A DNA stretch of 64,000 nt from NCBI GenBank assembly GCA_013398955.1, contig VWPU01012696.1, forward strand, positions 124,001 to 188,000. Direction: 5' to 3'. The position numbers and the translations under genes are program-made. Origin of the DNA: Callaeas wilsoni (lineage: Eukaryota; Chordata; Aves; Passeriformes; Callaeidae). The notes beneath the pieces were generated by a model that saw only the letters and a list, made by a program, of their open reading frames with translations, had not been told where the DNA came from and did not search any database. This document shows positions 39,297-50,760 of this stretch, piece after piece; position 1 is the stretch's first letter; each line of letters begins with the position of its first letter.

Positions 39297-41293
39297 AGTA
39301 GATCTTGATGCCACAACATTGATTCAGGCTGATTTATTTCTCCCCATCAAGAGTTGATGCCAAGAACCTTTCAAAAATGCCTCCAGAGCAAGTATTTCTA
39401 ATTGAAACATTTATCTTTTTCCCTGTAATTATGTATTATTGACCACCCTCTGTTTGTTGTAATACTTTGATTTATGGCACAGTGGAATGAAAATTTTCAC
39501 GTGACTGTATATTGCGGGAAAAGATGCATCAAAGGAATTTTTTCTTTACCACTTTCTTTACCAGTGGTCAGTTGGCTCATGATTATTCTCTAAAGCTCAA
39601 ATATACGTTATATAAATATATTGGAGTTCAGAGATCAGGGAGGAGGTAGACTGATGCACAAGAGTTTTGATTGGTACACACAGAATAAATAGTTGGAAGA
39701 TTTCAAGCAGCATATTGTAGAATGCTTCATAGAAGTGTTTACAGAAGAAGAATTGTAGCTCTTTTGTCTCAAATTATTTATTACTTGTTACTTTCTGAAA
39801 TAAAAAATATCCCAGTAAGAGGCCTTCTGGTTTGCTTCTTTTGACTAAAAACCTCTCTTCATAAAATAAATAGAATTATCTCAAAATATCTGTCAATTTC
39901 CAAACTATCTTTGCTCCTAGTGACTTTATACTTATTGTTCAATATTTTTAATTTTCAATCATTGGTGAGTCTTTCTATTCACTACAAAAGTGTTAACACA
40001 TTATTCGTTGTGCTTTGCTAAATAAGCTAACTGGCCTTTATGCTACTGAATTTCACAGGGGTTATTTAAATCTAACCCTCAAAATTATTTGTTTTATTAT
40101 GTTCCCTATTCCTATGCTCCTGTGTATCTGTCTCCAGACTTCACTTCATGAAATTGATGTGCCATGGACTTTGGTTTGTAGATGAATGTTACCAAGAATT
40201 TAAATCTCAGGGTCGTTTTTAGCAGTGCCATATAAGCACTGGTAGTTATTGGATTACATAAAGTCAATGAAGTTAATCAGGGCCTTAAAAACACTTCCAG
40301 TAATTAACATATACAATGTATGCTCTGTGGAAAAACTACTTGACAGTGAAAAGGATAGTATAAATCAGACCAGTGCAATCACTGTTTCAAATTAATACAA
40401 TTCCCAAAACAGTGCATAAGATCTCTGATAAAAGCTTAAATAATTTCAGAAGTTTATATAACCAATTAGTACTTTTTAGCACACAATAAAAGAATACCCT
40501 AGAGTATCCTCATGGTGTTTGAAATTTCAATGTACCAAGATTTATTACAATAATTAGTTGAATCTACTCAAAAATTGGATCATCTTAGCCAGATATCAGC
40601 TGTTGTTAGTGATCTCTTGAGTAGAATTGAATAAAATATTATTAAACATTGTACAAGGTAAACAGTTCAAGTTTCTAGCAAACACAGAGGATACATATAA
40701 ATATTTTCATATAAAATATAGAATTACATACAGTTTAGTCAATAAAACATAGAATTAGATTCCTTCAAAAGAACACGTCGTAATTTTTACTCTTTAAATT
40801 TTAGCATCTTGAGCACTAGTATAGCTCTTCTCATCTATCTAGAGAAAAAATTGTAAAGAATGTCAATACTTATTTCTGTTTTAAATGTAGTCATACAAGT
40901 CTAATACTAATGTCTGTATACAGAACAAAAGCATTGCACAGACAATTTTCAGAAAATGCACGTTTCAGGACGTTCCCTGTAACTCAATATGAAATATTTA
41001 ACTACGCTCAGTTGTTGTTAGATCAACAACCCTCAGATCCCTGGCTCTTCATTACGATACAAAAGCAGAGGAAGCCCAAGGAAGCAAAGGTATTTTCTAC
41101 AGGTTCACCACGCATAAAATCAGAATAACATGCGAACTTAAGAAGGATTTTGTAATTACTGTTGCTAATTTTCTGGAAAGCTAATAAATATAAAGAAGTT
41201 TCATTCTTTAAAAAGAAATCCCAATAGAACACACAAAATGAAAAGTATCACAGTGAAGCAATGTATTTTATTAAACTATTTTGCTATAAGGTT
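39297..41293. other. Non-coding stretch
   Basis: AT-rich. A plus-strand open segment at about 40890-41088 is bounded by a T-rich AG and an AAG/GTATTT donor-like site, but no domain is recognised. No repeats. Confidence 0.45.
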
Positions 41294-41527
41294 TTATGGG
41301 CTGGAGGCATAGATAGCTTTTGCAGTAGCCATTGAAAGCAATTCAATTTTATATTCGCAACAGTATTTACCAGCAAACTCCCCTTTGCTCAGAAGAGTTC
41401 TGTTTAGAAACACAGCTGCTTCCTTTCGAAGACTATCAGAGAGGTGTGGAATTTGATTGCTGCCTGCTTTTTCTTTTAGCAATATCAAACTGTTTAAACT
41501 GAGATGCAAGAGTGGCTGAATTGACAA
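41294..41527 (-). other. Open segment, possible terminal exon with poly(A) signal
   Basis: A 77-codon minus-strand frame ends at 41294. Possible acceptors precede it, including a pyrimidine-rich tract ending in AG (about 41500). AATAAA follows the stop by only about 22 nt (41267-41272 read on the minus strand), an arrangement typical of a very short 3' UTR. Translation is balanced (SDSLRKEAAVFLNRTLLSKG) and not low-complexity. I cannot name the protein. Length alone is not significant, and the AATAAA could be chance in AT-rich DNA. Confidence 0.25.
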
Positions 41528-43184
41528 AGCCCTTGTGCTCTACAGCAATTCAGATACTCTTATTTTAATTTTAGAATACCTCTAAGGGTAGAATGTGCTT
41601 CCTCTCTAAAGCACAAAGGAGGGTAAAAAGCTTTTTAAACATTGCGCTCAACTGTCTGCAAATACAGAACTTTTCTGTGGGAAACAATTTTTCTGATATT
41701 TATATTTGTAGTTTGTGAGAAGTATGGTGACTCCATAGTTGTCTTGCCTCTTGCTCGTCTTTAATGTTTGGTGCTAATTTTAGATATCATATCATCACAT
41801 CTGTATTGTATTTTCATAAAGTACCTTGACTTAACCTTCTTGTTTCATAATACCAATCTTCCACAAAAATTTTGTGACTGATTTAGTACTGCCTCTATAA
41901 AAAACCGCATCTTTTGACTTACTTTATCATTCATCCAAGGCTGCTTCTTCAGCATCTTGACTTTTTTATCGTTGTTCTCTATATTCATTTTCAGGTTTTG
42001 CTGAGGTACAGCCTAGAACTGTGGCAGATACCATTCATAACATCCATGAACAGTAAGAGGCTTATACAACTCAGTGTTGCTGTGTACAATTCACAACAGC
42101 TTTGGCCCTTACCTAGGTATTTTACACAGCAAAATCACTGATCACTTGCTATTTGGTCTCATCTCTCCTTGGGTCTGTGTTGCTGATCTCCTTTCCTTCT
42201 TCCCTGTCAAAAGACCTCAATCCAGCCAGAGGTCTGAGGAAATTGTTACAGTGGACTTTGATCCAGTCCAGCTTTAGATATTAAATGAGGTTTATAACAA
42301 CATAGATGTTATAAACAGTGCAAATCCTGCTTTTTGTTTCTCCTGGTGTTGAATCCTACCACAAGGCTTTCTTGCAGATATCAATTTCATTGTATACAGA
42401 TATAGGATATTCCACTACTGGGTAATAAACAAAAAGTCAATTTATTATGGATCAAAAGCCGTGTTTTTCAGTTGGCTCTGCTAACAAAAGCAACTAAAGT
42501 GGCAAAAACTTTTGCTAGCAAGGCACATTATTTGAGCCATTTATCAGAATGGCTCACTCTTCACAGAAATGTGGAATGCACAGAAACATGGTGATTCAAC
42601 TACACCTGAATTGAGTGTCTTTGCATCAATGATTCATATGCTCATTTTGTTCCCCATGAACAGCTGAGTAATAGTGAGGTTTGTGTTTAGGGTCGAAAGA
42701 TACATAAAAAACCCAGCGAATTCTGAAGTCTAAACCCAGCCTTCTGAATTTCCTTTCTTTATTCCCCATCCTTTGTTCTTCCTCCTAGTTTGTTTTAGAT
42801 AAATCTCTTTAGTGTTCATTTGGCACCAATCGAAGTGCAAAACATTACAGAACATAAGGCAATTTCCACAATCATTGACTGATTACTTCCTTTTGCTGCA
42901 TGACTTGTGGTAAGCTGTGCTCTGTTTTAAGGTAAAGGTGTGCACAGTCGTATCTCCTCTCATGGGTTCTATTTTGTTTTGTAAAAAGGGTCAAAATTAA
43001 AAGCTTTCTATCTGAAATCATATGTAGGCGAACATAGCTGGACCTCACTCCAAACCTCAGTGTGTTTTACATAATTTGCGAACTAAATTTCCTCCTAAGC
43101 TTCCTCTGTTTAAGAAACAATAATTCCTCCTGGATTTGGAAATTGTGTAGCAGAAGGGGCAAATGGCAGCACTTAACGTTCTTA
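41528..43184. other. Non-coding stretch
   Basis: No supported gene or repeat. Confidence 0.55.
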
Positions 43185-43704
43185 TTCCCCAGTGGGATGG
43201 GGGGTAGAAGGTTGAAAGTGACAGAACTCAGGTATTGATATAAAGGCAAAGTAAAAGCCACACCTACAAGCAAAGCAAAACAATAAATTAATTCACCACT
43301 TTCCATGGGCAGGCAGGTGTTCAGCCATCCCAAGAAAAGCAGGGCTCCATCACACATAACTGTGATTTGGGAAGACAAACTCCATCACTCCAAATATCTC
43401 CCGCTTCTCTTTTTTGCCCAGCTTTACATGCTGAGCATGATGCTACATGGTATAGAATGTCACCTTGGTCAGTCAGGGTTGGCTGCCCCACTGTGGCCGT
43501 TCCCAGCTCCTCGTGTGCCCTCATCTCCTCACTGGTGGGGTGGGGTGAGGAGCAGAAAATGCCTTGGCTCTGTGTAAGGGCTGCTCAGCAATTGCTAAAA
43601 CTCCCTTGAGTTAACAAAGCTGGTTTTAGCACAAATCCAAAATATGGCCTCATACCACAGCTACTGTGAAGAAAATTAACTCTATCTGAGCTAAACTCAG
43701 GACA
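43185..43704 (-). mobile_element. LTR, family B (avian ERV type), minus strand
   Basis: The minus strand starts TGTCCTGAGTTTAGC, followed by AGATAGAGTTAATTTTCTTC. This is the start of a widespread avian LTR (canonical 'TGTCCTGGTTTCGGCTGGGATAGAGTTAATTTTC'-type, from memory). The core promoter region is recognisable (plus strand 43420-43460), but the TATATAAA seen in the other copy here reads ATGTAAAG, so the TATA box is probably dead. The distal end, near 'ccccagtgggatgggggg' (43190), is short of the terminal CA. No viral genes adjoin it. Family name not asserted. Confidence 0.75.
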
Positions 43705-45808
43705 TTATTAAAAAAAACCCAGAACTCCTAAGAGGCTTAAAGGTAATCATGAATTTACCTGATTTTCTACGATGTCTGTGATGGCTTTTCCCCTTTTTCT
43801 GTCAACAGCAGGATAATAAGCAATATGTTGCAATGTATTTGCATAAAAAACCCAAAATATTTTTAAGCAGCACTTGGAAACACAGTGATCTGATTTGCAT
43901 CTACGTCAGTCTGCCTGGAAGACATGGTAAGTGAAAGCTTCTATTATGACTTCTATCAAAAAAGATATCAAGCTCAAAATCATGGTGCAGTTATCACCAA
44001 ATATATATAGAATTTTGCATGTGTATATATAATATATGTACATATTTTTTGTGCTGCTCTGTGATGTTCTTAGGAGAACTCTTCCGTAATCCTTGGAAAG
44101 ATTCTCTGTTCAAAGCAGAATTCAAGCTCTGAGTATTCCTAGTGTTTTATATGGCAACAAAACTGTCTGTTTAAATGAAACATAAGGAAACCTTCACAGC
44201 AGGAGATGGCTGTGAAACACTGATGTATTCATCTGACATTTTCAGATATGTTGCCTGGGGTTACATCCAAATACTTCCCACACAGTTTTATTGAGTAGTT
44301 TGTTCCTGTGTGACAAAACAGATAACATTCAAAATGCACAAAATTATATTTCTATTATTTTCTGCTTTTCAGCGTGAATGTAAGAACAAGACTCAAAATG
44401 ATGCTACAAATCAAGAGAAAATTCAAGAAAGTCTTTAATATCAACTCTTTACCCATAAAACTGTCAAAATTCAGATGAATAAGGAAGGAGAAAGAGTTTG
44501 ACTTCTCTTAAAACAGTGGGTCAATAAGCATATCATATTTCCTCCTGTGTTATCTACAGCATTTAGCCTTTTATTTCATATGTAAAGAAGTAAAGTCTTT
44601 CAATTTATAAGCATTCAAAGTCCACCAATCCCATTTTTGATACTATTTGCTGGTATATCCTGGAGACTTGGACCCACAATTCTGTCACCTATTTTCAAAC
44701 ATATTTGATATGAGTCTTCTATTTTTAGTGACCTGTAGTTTGCTCCATCTTTAGTCAGTATTTTGAATCAATGTCGATGTCAAGGAAATTTCCATCTTCA
44801 TGTATTTATACAAGATTAGGCATAAGCTAATACATAGGTAGTAGGTCACAGAGGCTTCCTTGGCTCAAGACATACAGTGTCTCATATGAACATGTAACCC
44901 AAGATCTTCTAAGTTTTCCTTGCCTTTGCCAGCTGCTCCTCATTTGTTTTTCAGTGCTTTCATATGAAAAACTAAGTCTTTTAAGTATGCCAAGGAACAA
45001 AACGAGAATCTGGACTTTTAGTTATCCTCCACCCATTCTGATAAGCATATCACTGCAAACGTTTTCTTTAGAGGTGGAAATGTATCCAGCCAATCCAATA
45101 TCTGTTTCTCCATCTCTAAAATTATTAAAATTAAATGTAATATTGAGTGATGGGGCCTAAAATATTTCCAGTTTTTAAAAATTATGACCATTTTGAGTAA
45201 TATTGTAAGAAGGCAAAAATAATTAACACTACTGAAAAATTATTTGAGAAAGTGATGTTTACCTCAGCTGGGTGAAAAAAAATTTTTAAAAAAACCCAAC
45301 CCAGATACTTTATAAACTAGTTTTAGATGAACACAGAAGGAGTCCAAAATTCCACTTGAAAATGTTAAATATATCCTGGAAATTTTAATGTGTGTTGTTT
45401 AAAACTGTTCTATCAGCAGCTGTGCATTCATAAATAAATATCCAAATGCATCAGTGGCAAACTGAAGGATAGCCAACAGCTCCTAATAGATAGAAAAGGA
45501 ACCAGGACTGTCTATATATATCTGAAAACTGAGTGTTTCGATAAAACTGAGACATTGTTTGATCAAACAGAATTGCTGGAGACAAAAATTTAAGTATGTG
45601 GTTTGAACTTCTGAGTATCTCATGTGTTAGCATCTCCAACAAGAGTAAATTGTGCATCTTTGCTTTGTATTTATATTGGTATTTATCTTATGTGAGGCTT
45701 CCTCTTGTCTCTGGTGAGAGGCAAAGAAGCATTGCTCTGCTTGCCTCTGAAACCCACGACTGTGAGAACAAGAGGAGTGCTGTAGGCGGCACAAAAAGGC
45801 ACTGTAAT
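43705..45808. other. Non-coding stretch with AT/GT simple sequence
   Basis: A TATATA/TGTATA-rich patch lies near 44000-44045. No gene or transposon recognised. Confidence 0.55.
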
Positions 45809-46015
45809 CACTGATTTCTTCTCTGAGGGTGGTCAGGTGTTGAAACAGGCTGCCCAGGGAAGTGGTGGAATCACCTTCCCTGAAAGTGTTCAAAAGGCAC
45901 ATGGGTATGACAGCTGGGAATACGGTTTAGTGGTGAACACAGTGGTGATGGATTAATAGTTGGACATAGTTTTCCTGAAGGTCTTTTCCAACCTTAGTGA
46001 CTCTCCAATTCTATC
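45809..46015 (+). mobile_element. CR1 3' end fragment
   Basis: Begins in the C-terminal block of CR1 ORF2 ('gagggtggtcaggtgttgaaacaggctgcccaggg', 45826-45858). It runs through 'ggtttagtggtg' (45922), 'gatggattaatagttggac' and 'ggtcttttccaacctta' (45979-45995) to a worn tail. The same 3' subfamily features ('tttagtggtgga', 'gttggac') occur in the nested copy at 14877-15028. Confidence 0.85.
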
Positions 46016-47635
46016 TCCTGCATGCTCAAGGTTAATCTATTCACCAATGGGCAGGGAATGACAGGGTGTTTTCTGCATAGGCATATGAAACCTCCTTTTG
46101 GGAATGTTAAGGGAATCTCTTTCTTAGGGGTAAGTGGGAGTTGGTATTGCAGGGTCCAGCTATATCTGAGATCGTTCATAATTCTTTTCCAAAAAAAGTT
46201 ACCTCCTGCCTGTGGACCTATGGGTCAATTTATATTCATTGTGGAAGAGCTGTCCTGTGGAACTCTCTGGATTGCAGTCCTCAAGGTGACAGACCAGATG
46301 TCTGTGGGAGGAGTGAACTCTGAGGTCTCTGCTGATACCTCTTCCTTCTCATCCACTTATGGAACTGACTAATGAACTCAGCTGACTAATTTCTAGGAGC
46401 AATCTAGTATGAGGAAGAAGAGTTGAGCTAGGAGCAGATACAAAGAAATTCTAAAGGGGTCATAACTCTTGTGCTTTGCTCCATGGTCCTTATTTCCTGC
46501 GTATATTCCTATTCACTTCAACATTGCCAGTCTAAGCTGGAAAGGGGAAGGGAGGGCAGGTGCAAAGCACCTATGACAAATCTGGGTCTGTTCATCTGCA
46601 GGAGCCTGAGAGAGGTGTGGTGCGACCAACACTGTTTAGTGAGATATCCTCAGCTGAATCAGCCAGTGCAATGAATGCTGTTTGAATGTGAGACACACAG
46701 ACAGCCCCCTCCCAGATACACACCACTCCCATTGCACAGTTAGTGTTTTAATTTATACATGGCAAGGCAGAGGGAAAGGTTCGGCTCTTACACAGAACAT
46801 CGCTAAGGCTGCAAATCCTCAGAACAGATCCTTGTACTTGCATGAAAGGAAGGGTGAAGGACCAGCTGTTACCCCACTCTATTTAATACATATGTTCTCT
46901 TCTTTTACATCTGATATGATGCACTCATTCTTTATTCCCTGCTTGCATTAATCAATCATCTCATGTCAGAGGGTTTGCCCTATCATCACTGTTCCAGCCT
47001 GCTGTATCACTTAGCTTCTTCTCAAGAACGTACAACCTAAACAGTTGCAAATAGCTCACACTTGTAGCTATGCATGTGAAATCTCTTGACAAAACTGCCT
47101 GCACTGTTTTAATTGCAGTGAGTCTTTGGGAAACTTGAATTGCACTGTAGATTTTGCCTGCCCTTTGCTTGGTCAGTGTTTTGTTGCCTGGCTAAAGCAA
47201 AACCGTAGTCCACACATGACTTTTGAGAGCACACAGAAGATTTTGCCTTTGAAGGAAAACGACGTTTGGACTAACTGCAACTGTGCTGATATTGTGCTGT
47301 AGCTTGGCGTTGGGTCTGCAGGATAGTGATGAATAATACATTCTAAAGGGAGTAAATTAACCAACAGACAAATTTCTGGTTATTTTTTCTTGGTAAAAAG
47401 CCTGGAATTTTTATGTTATTGTCAAAGTTAGTGTGCCTGTAAGGCCATAGTCACAATGTTCTGAAGGAGTAGTCTGTTTCTGCTCTGGGTACCAATATTT
47501 AATACTGTGTATTTTTGTCTTCTCCTTCTCTGCATTGCTGCTAGTTTGCTGTTTTTCATGCTACCAGTTTTCTTTAAACTGTATAATCTTAACCAGAAAA
47601 GCCGTGTATCTATCTCTGTAGGTCTGTGTACATTT
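46016..47635. other. Non-coding stretch
   Basis: Several short overlapping open frames (46022-46372, 46682-46951) without motifs. No repeat family recognised. Confidence 0.5.
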
Positions 47636-47669
47636 ATCTAGATATATATCTAGATAGATATATAGATAT
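47636..47669. repeat. AT-rich palindrome and (TAGA) repeat
   Basis: ATCTAGATATATATCTAGAT at 47636-47655 is a perfect 20-bp palindrome. It runs into a short TAGATA repeat. It can form a hairpin; probably simple-sequence drift. Confidence 0.75.
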
Positions 47670-47984
47670 GAAGTTCAGCTGCAGAAAGCTGAAAGCCATC
47701 AAGTAATTGAACTAAAATATTAAAATAAGATATTATGAGAACAGCATGAAAGGAATGCCTCAGTAACTCAAACAAAACATTATAAGAATCACATTAGAAA
47801 ATAAAAGAACACTTATTATAAAATGTATCAAATTATTCAAAACCACCAAATAACTATCCCTTGTGGTCTTGCTGTGACTGAGTGCCTTTTTTTATTAGCG
47901 TAACTTCCTTTATCGAAATGTTATTTAAAATAGTGGATAGTATGCGTTTTGTTTTGGGTCTTTTTATTGTTATTGGGTTTCTTT

Positions 47985-48112
47985 GTTTGTGTGTAGGGGT
48001 TTTTTGTTTGTTTGGGAGGGGGTTGTTTTTTGTTTTGTTTTGTTTTGTTGGGTTTTTTTGTTTTGGTTTGGTTTTGTTTTGTTTTGTTTTTCATTTTTTG
48101 TTTTTTAACTTC
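47985..48112. repeat. (TTTTG)n simple repeat
   Basis: A G/T-only tract of TTTTG, TTTG and TTTGG units, with a G7 interruption of the pattern near 48015-48024. The complementary CAAAA repeat creates a low-complexity Lys/Asn/Gln/Thr frame on the minus strand (47921-48418), which is not a gene. There is no retroposon body next to it that would make it a poly(A) tail. Confidence 0.9.
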
Positions 48113-49629
48113 ACTATGAAACGTTCTTCTAAGAAGAGAAAGGACTGGGGCAGGCAAATCTCTGGAAGAAGGAGAGTAAGATTGCTTGATCCCCCTGGAA
48201 TACCCAGGAGTTCTGCAGAAGAAAAGGTGGACAGTACCAAGTAAGTCTGAAGAGGAGGCTTCTCTGATGAGCAGGGGCTGAAGAGAAGAGGGTGAAGAGG
48301 AGCAAGCACACCTATGAGATGAGTTGTATCTCCATAAGGACTGAAGAGGAGCACACAGAATATGTTTTTTCCAGGAAAACTGAGTTAATAGAAACCAAAC
48401 ACAAGAGCAAAGGCACATCCTCTAAGCCTACAACAGTAAGAGGAGATTAATTTATCAAACTTACTTTTCTGTCCTGGCTTACTCATTTTGAGTTTTCTCT
48501 GTTCTAAAAGTTAAATAATCTGGTTTACACTGTGCTCATATAGACTTGGATTTAAACCTTTCTTGGAGTTACAGGGAGACCTTGACCTCACTATTAGCAA
48601 AATGTGTAGTTCAGTCCGCCTCATAACCCTAGCTGCTTTGTCTTCCTGTGACAGAGTTCACCATGGTTTATTAAATAATGTTTTTAAAAGTGTGTGTATG
48701 TATTCACAAGTGTGTGTATGTGTTTTGTTTACATTACACTAGAAGTAAATTGGAAATATGAACACTTAAGGACAAAAATTGGTTGAATATCATAAATTAC
48801 TCTCTTTGTGATTTTACGACTTGAGAATTATCTGGTTTTCACTACATATTTATTTTCTATTCTTTAGCATAGAAATAATGGTCTTGGCCAGCTTTTAGGA
48901 AGCACTTGAAATTCAACGGATGTAACATGCAAGGGTAAGGAATTATTAGTTCCAACTACTGTTAATACACCTCTAGCACTACCATGATACCAGAGATACT
49001 AAGTGAGCAGCTGTTTCAAGTGATAAACACACTGGCCTGCGTTTGATAAAAGAGTTTAACAAAGAGAATGTCTATTCTCTTTGCAAATTTGCTCTTCTTT
49101 TCCAAACATAGGTAACATGCAAGGAACATTTTATTGGTAGGCATTTAGAAATAATGTCAAGTCCTTTATTTCCTCATGTACAGAATTAAATTTTCCCCTC
49201 ACATGCATTATTTTCTCTTTGTTTCATTTCTATTTCCCTCCTTCTTTCTAAGGTCTTTAAACAGATCTGGTATTTAAAGAAGGCAAATTCTCAGGCTGAT
49301 TTAAACTATTTGAAATTAAATGGCAGTATTTGAATATTTTCTGCAAATTCATGAGATGTCTAAAACGCAATCAGACTTTGGACAATAACGATTACAACAA
49401 TAATAAATAAAAACAATTTTTTTAGATGGGAGGTTTTTTTTGTAATTATTAGTTAATTTGTTTCCATTTGCTGACCACTTTAGAATTTGTCACGGGAATA
49501 GTTAAATAATTTGTTTCATCTTTTCTTTTTTTCCCACAGACATTCCTTAGTATGTTTTAATATTTGAAATTTTTGCAAATAAATGCTTTTATTTTGCTTT
49601 TCTTGTGAATAAATAAGATATCTTTTCAC
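48113..49629. other. Non-coding stretch
   Basis: Includes a GTGTGTATGT tandem pair near 48689-48722. No gene recognised. Confidence 0.55.
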
Positions 49630-49735
49630 AAAACCACAGAAAGAGGGAATAAGCTTGGAAGGGACCTCTTCCTGTCTTCCTCAATAATGCATCAGGAATG
49701 CCTAAGACATAGTCATGATCTAGGTGTTGATCTAA
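49630..49735 (-). mobile_element. Possible CR1 3' terminus, minus strand
   Basis: The plus strand reads 'aaccacagaaagag', then AAGCTTGGAAGGGACCTCTT, resembling the reverse complement of the CR1 end ('cacagaatca...ggttggaagggacctct'). The match is confined to about 60 bp. Confidence 0.4.
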
Positions 49736-50239
49736 TGAGAAGATACTCATTGGATTGTTTGTTCATAGGTGCTGTGAATTATGAGTGTCCACAGTGTGCT
49801 TTTATTTAAATAACAGCATATGACTTATGAACACCTCCTTTAAAAGAAACTACATTTTTGGGTTTTTCCTTCTAATAATTCTGACCAATCGAGTTTTAGA
49901 TGTACTAAATTTACATTTTTTAGCTTAAAATCCTTCCTAGGCTATTTACCTTATAATCAAAAGTTGCTGATGGTATAATCTCTTTATACAAAATCACAGT
50001 ACAAAGTCCTTGAAGAGCAGTTAACAAAAGGAATAAAAGATAATAACTTTTTCTCACAGTATATTAGGAGCAGAAAACTTAGTTGCAAATAACTTGGACT
50101 AATTGGAGAACAACATGGAAAAAGGAGGCTCAGAAAAGATCAGAATCTTGCACAGGCACTAAATCAGTTCTCTGAGTTTACCATGACAGAATCTAGGAAA
50201 ATTCCCATTCTTGATCCCTTTTTTTCTGAGTGAATAATC

Positions 50240-50760
50240 AGATCATTTGCTGAAAATGGAAAAGAATATAGACGAGAGTAAGAAACAAATTTACAAAATG
50301 CACAATAAAAAATTACCAGAGCCAGATGGCATTTATCCAAGAGTTATAAAAAAATGAATGGAGCCAACTGTAGAAATATAAAGGTTGGCATAGTGTCGCT
50401 TGCTTGAAATTGTCTTGATCTGACATCAGCTTCTAAAGAGGCTTCCAGTGCTGCTCCGGGAACAATAGATCTGTAAACCTGATGTCTCTAAGGACCCAGT
50501 AGCAGGAAGTTTAATAAAGCAGGGAAACGGTGAGCACTGCTAAACATTACCTAGTTAAGAAAAGTCAACATAGCTTTTTTAAGAAAAGCAAGGCAGGGCT
50601 AGAAGAAATCACTGCAGTTCTTTGAACTGTTAAACAAACATGAGGATAAATGAGTCAAAATGGATTTCTGAAAGGCTTCTGATAAAGCATCTCATCTACA
50701 GGCTTTTAAGAAAATTAAGCAGTCATGGAAAAAAATGGAAGGTCCTTGTTTGGATAAGTA
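50240..50760 (+). mobile_element. Ancient CR1-like LINE fragment, 5' RT region
   Basis: The plus strand reads LPEPDGIYPRVIKK (50315-50358), the CR1/L2-clade motif PGPDGIHPRVLKE at the start of the RT domain. Further on are a decayed NYRPVSL region (about 50475), a 'agtcaacatagcttttttaagaaaagcaaggcagg' stretch matching SQHGFTKGKS-like residues (50563-50598), and 'ggatttctgaaaggcttctgataaagcatctcatc' matching the DFxKAFDxVxH motif A region (50661-50695). Many frame breaks. This is the most N-terminal RT material in the window and looks older than the other copies. Confidence 0.55.

Noticed and set aside
40890..41088. Plus-strand segment between a T-rich AG and AAG/GTATTT
   Set aside because: Open frame but no recognised family; the adjacent minus-strand candidate at 41.3 kb is better supported, and chance pseudo-exons are common.
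43367..43609. Similar peptide word (GRQTxSLQIS) in frames at 43.4 kb and 53.9 kb
   Set aside because: The similarity comes from the shared LTR B DNA sequence, not from a conserved protein.
47921..48418. 165-codon minus-strand and 120-codon plus-strand frames
   Set aside because: Both pass through the (TTTTG)n tract and are low-complexity translations.
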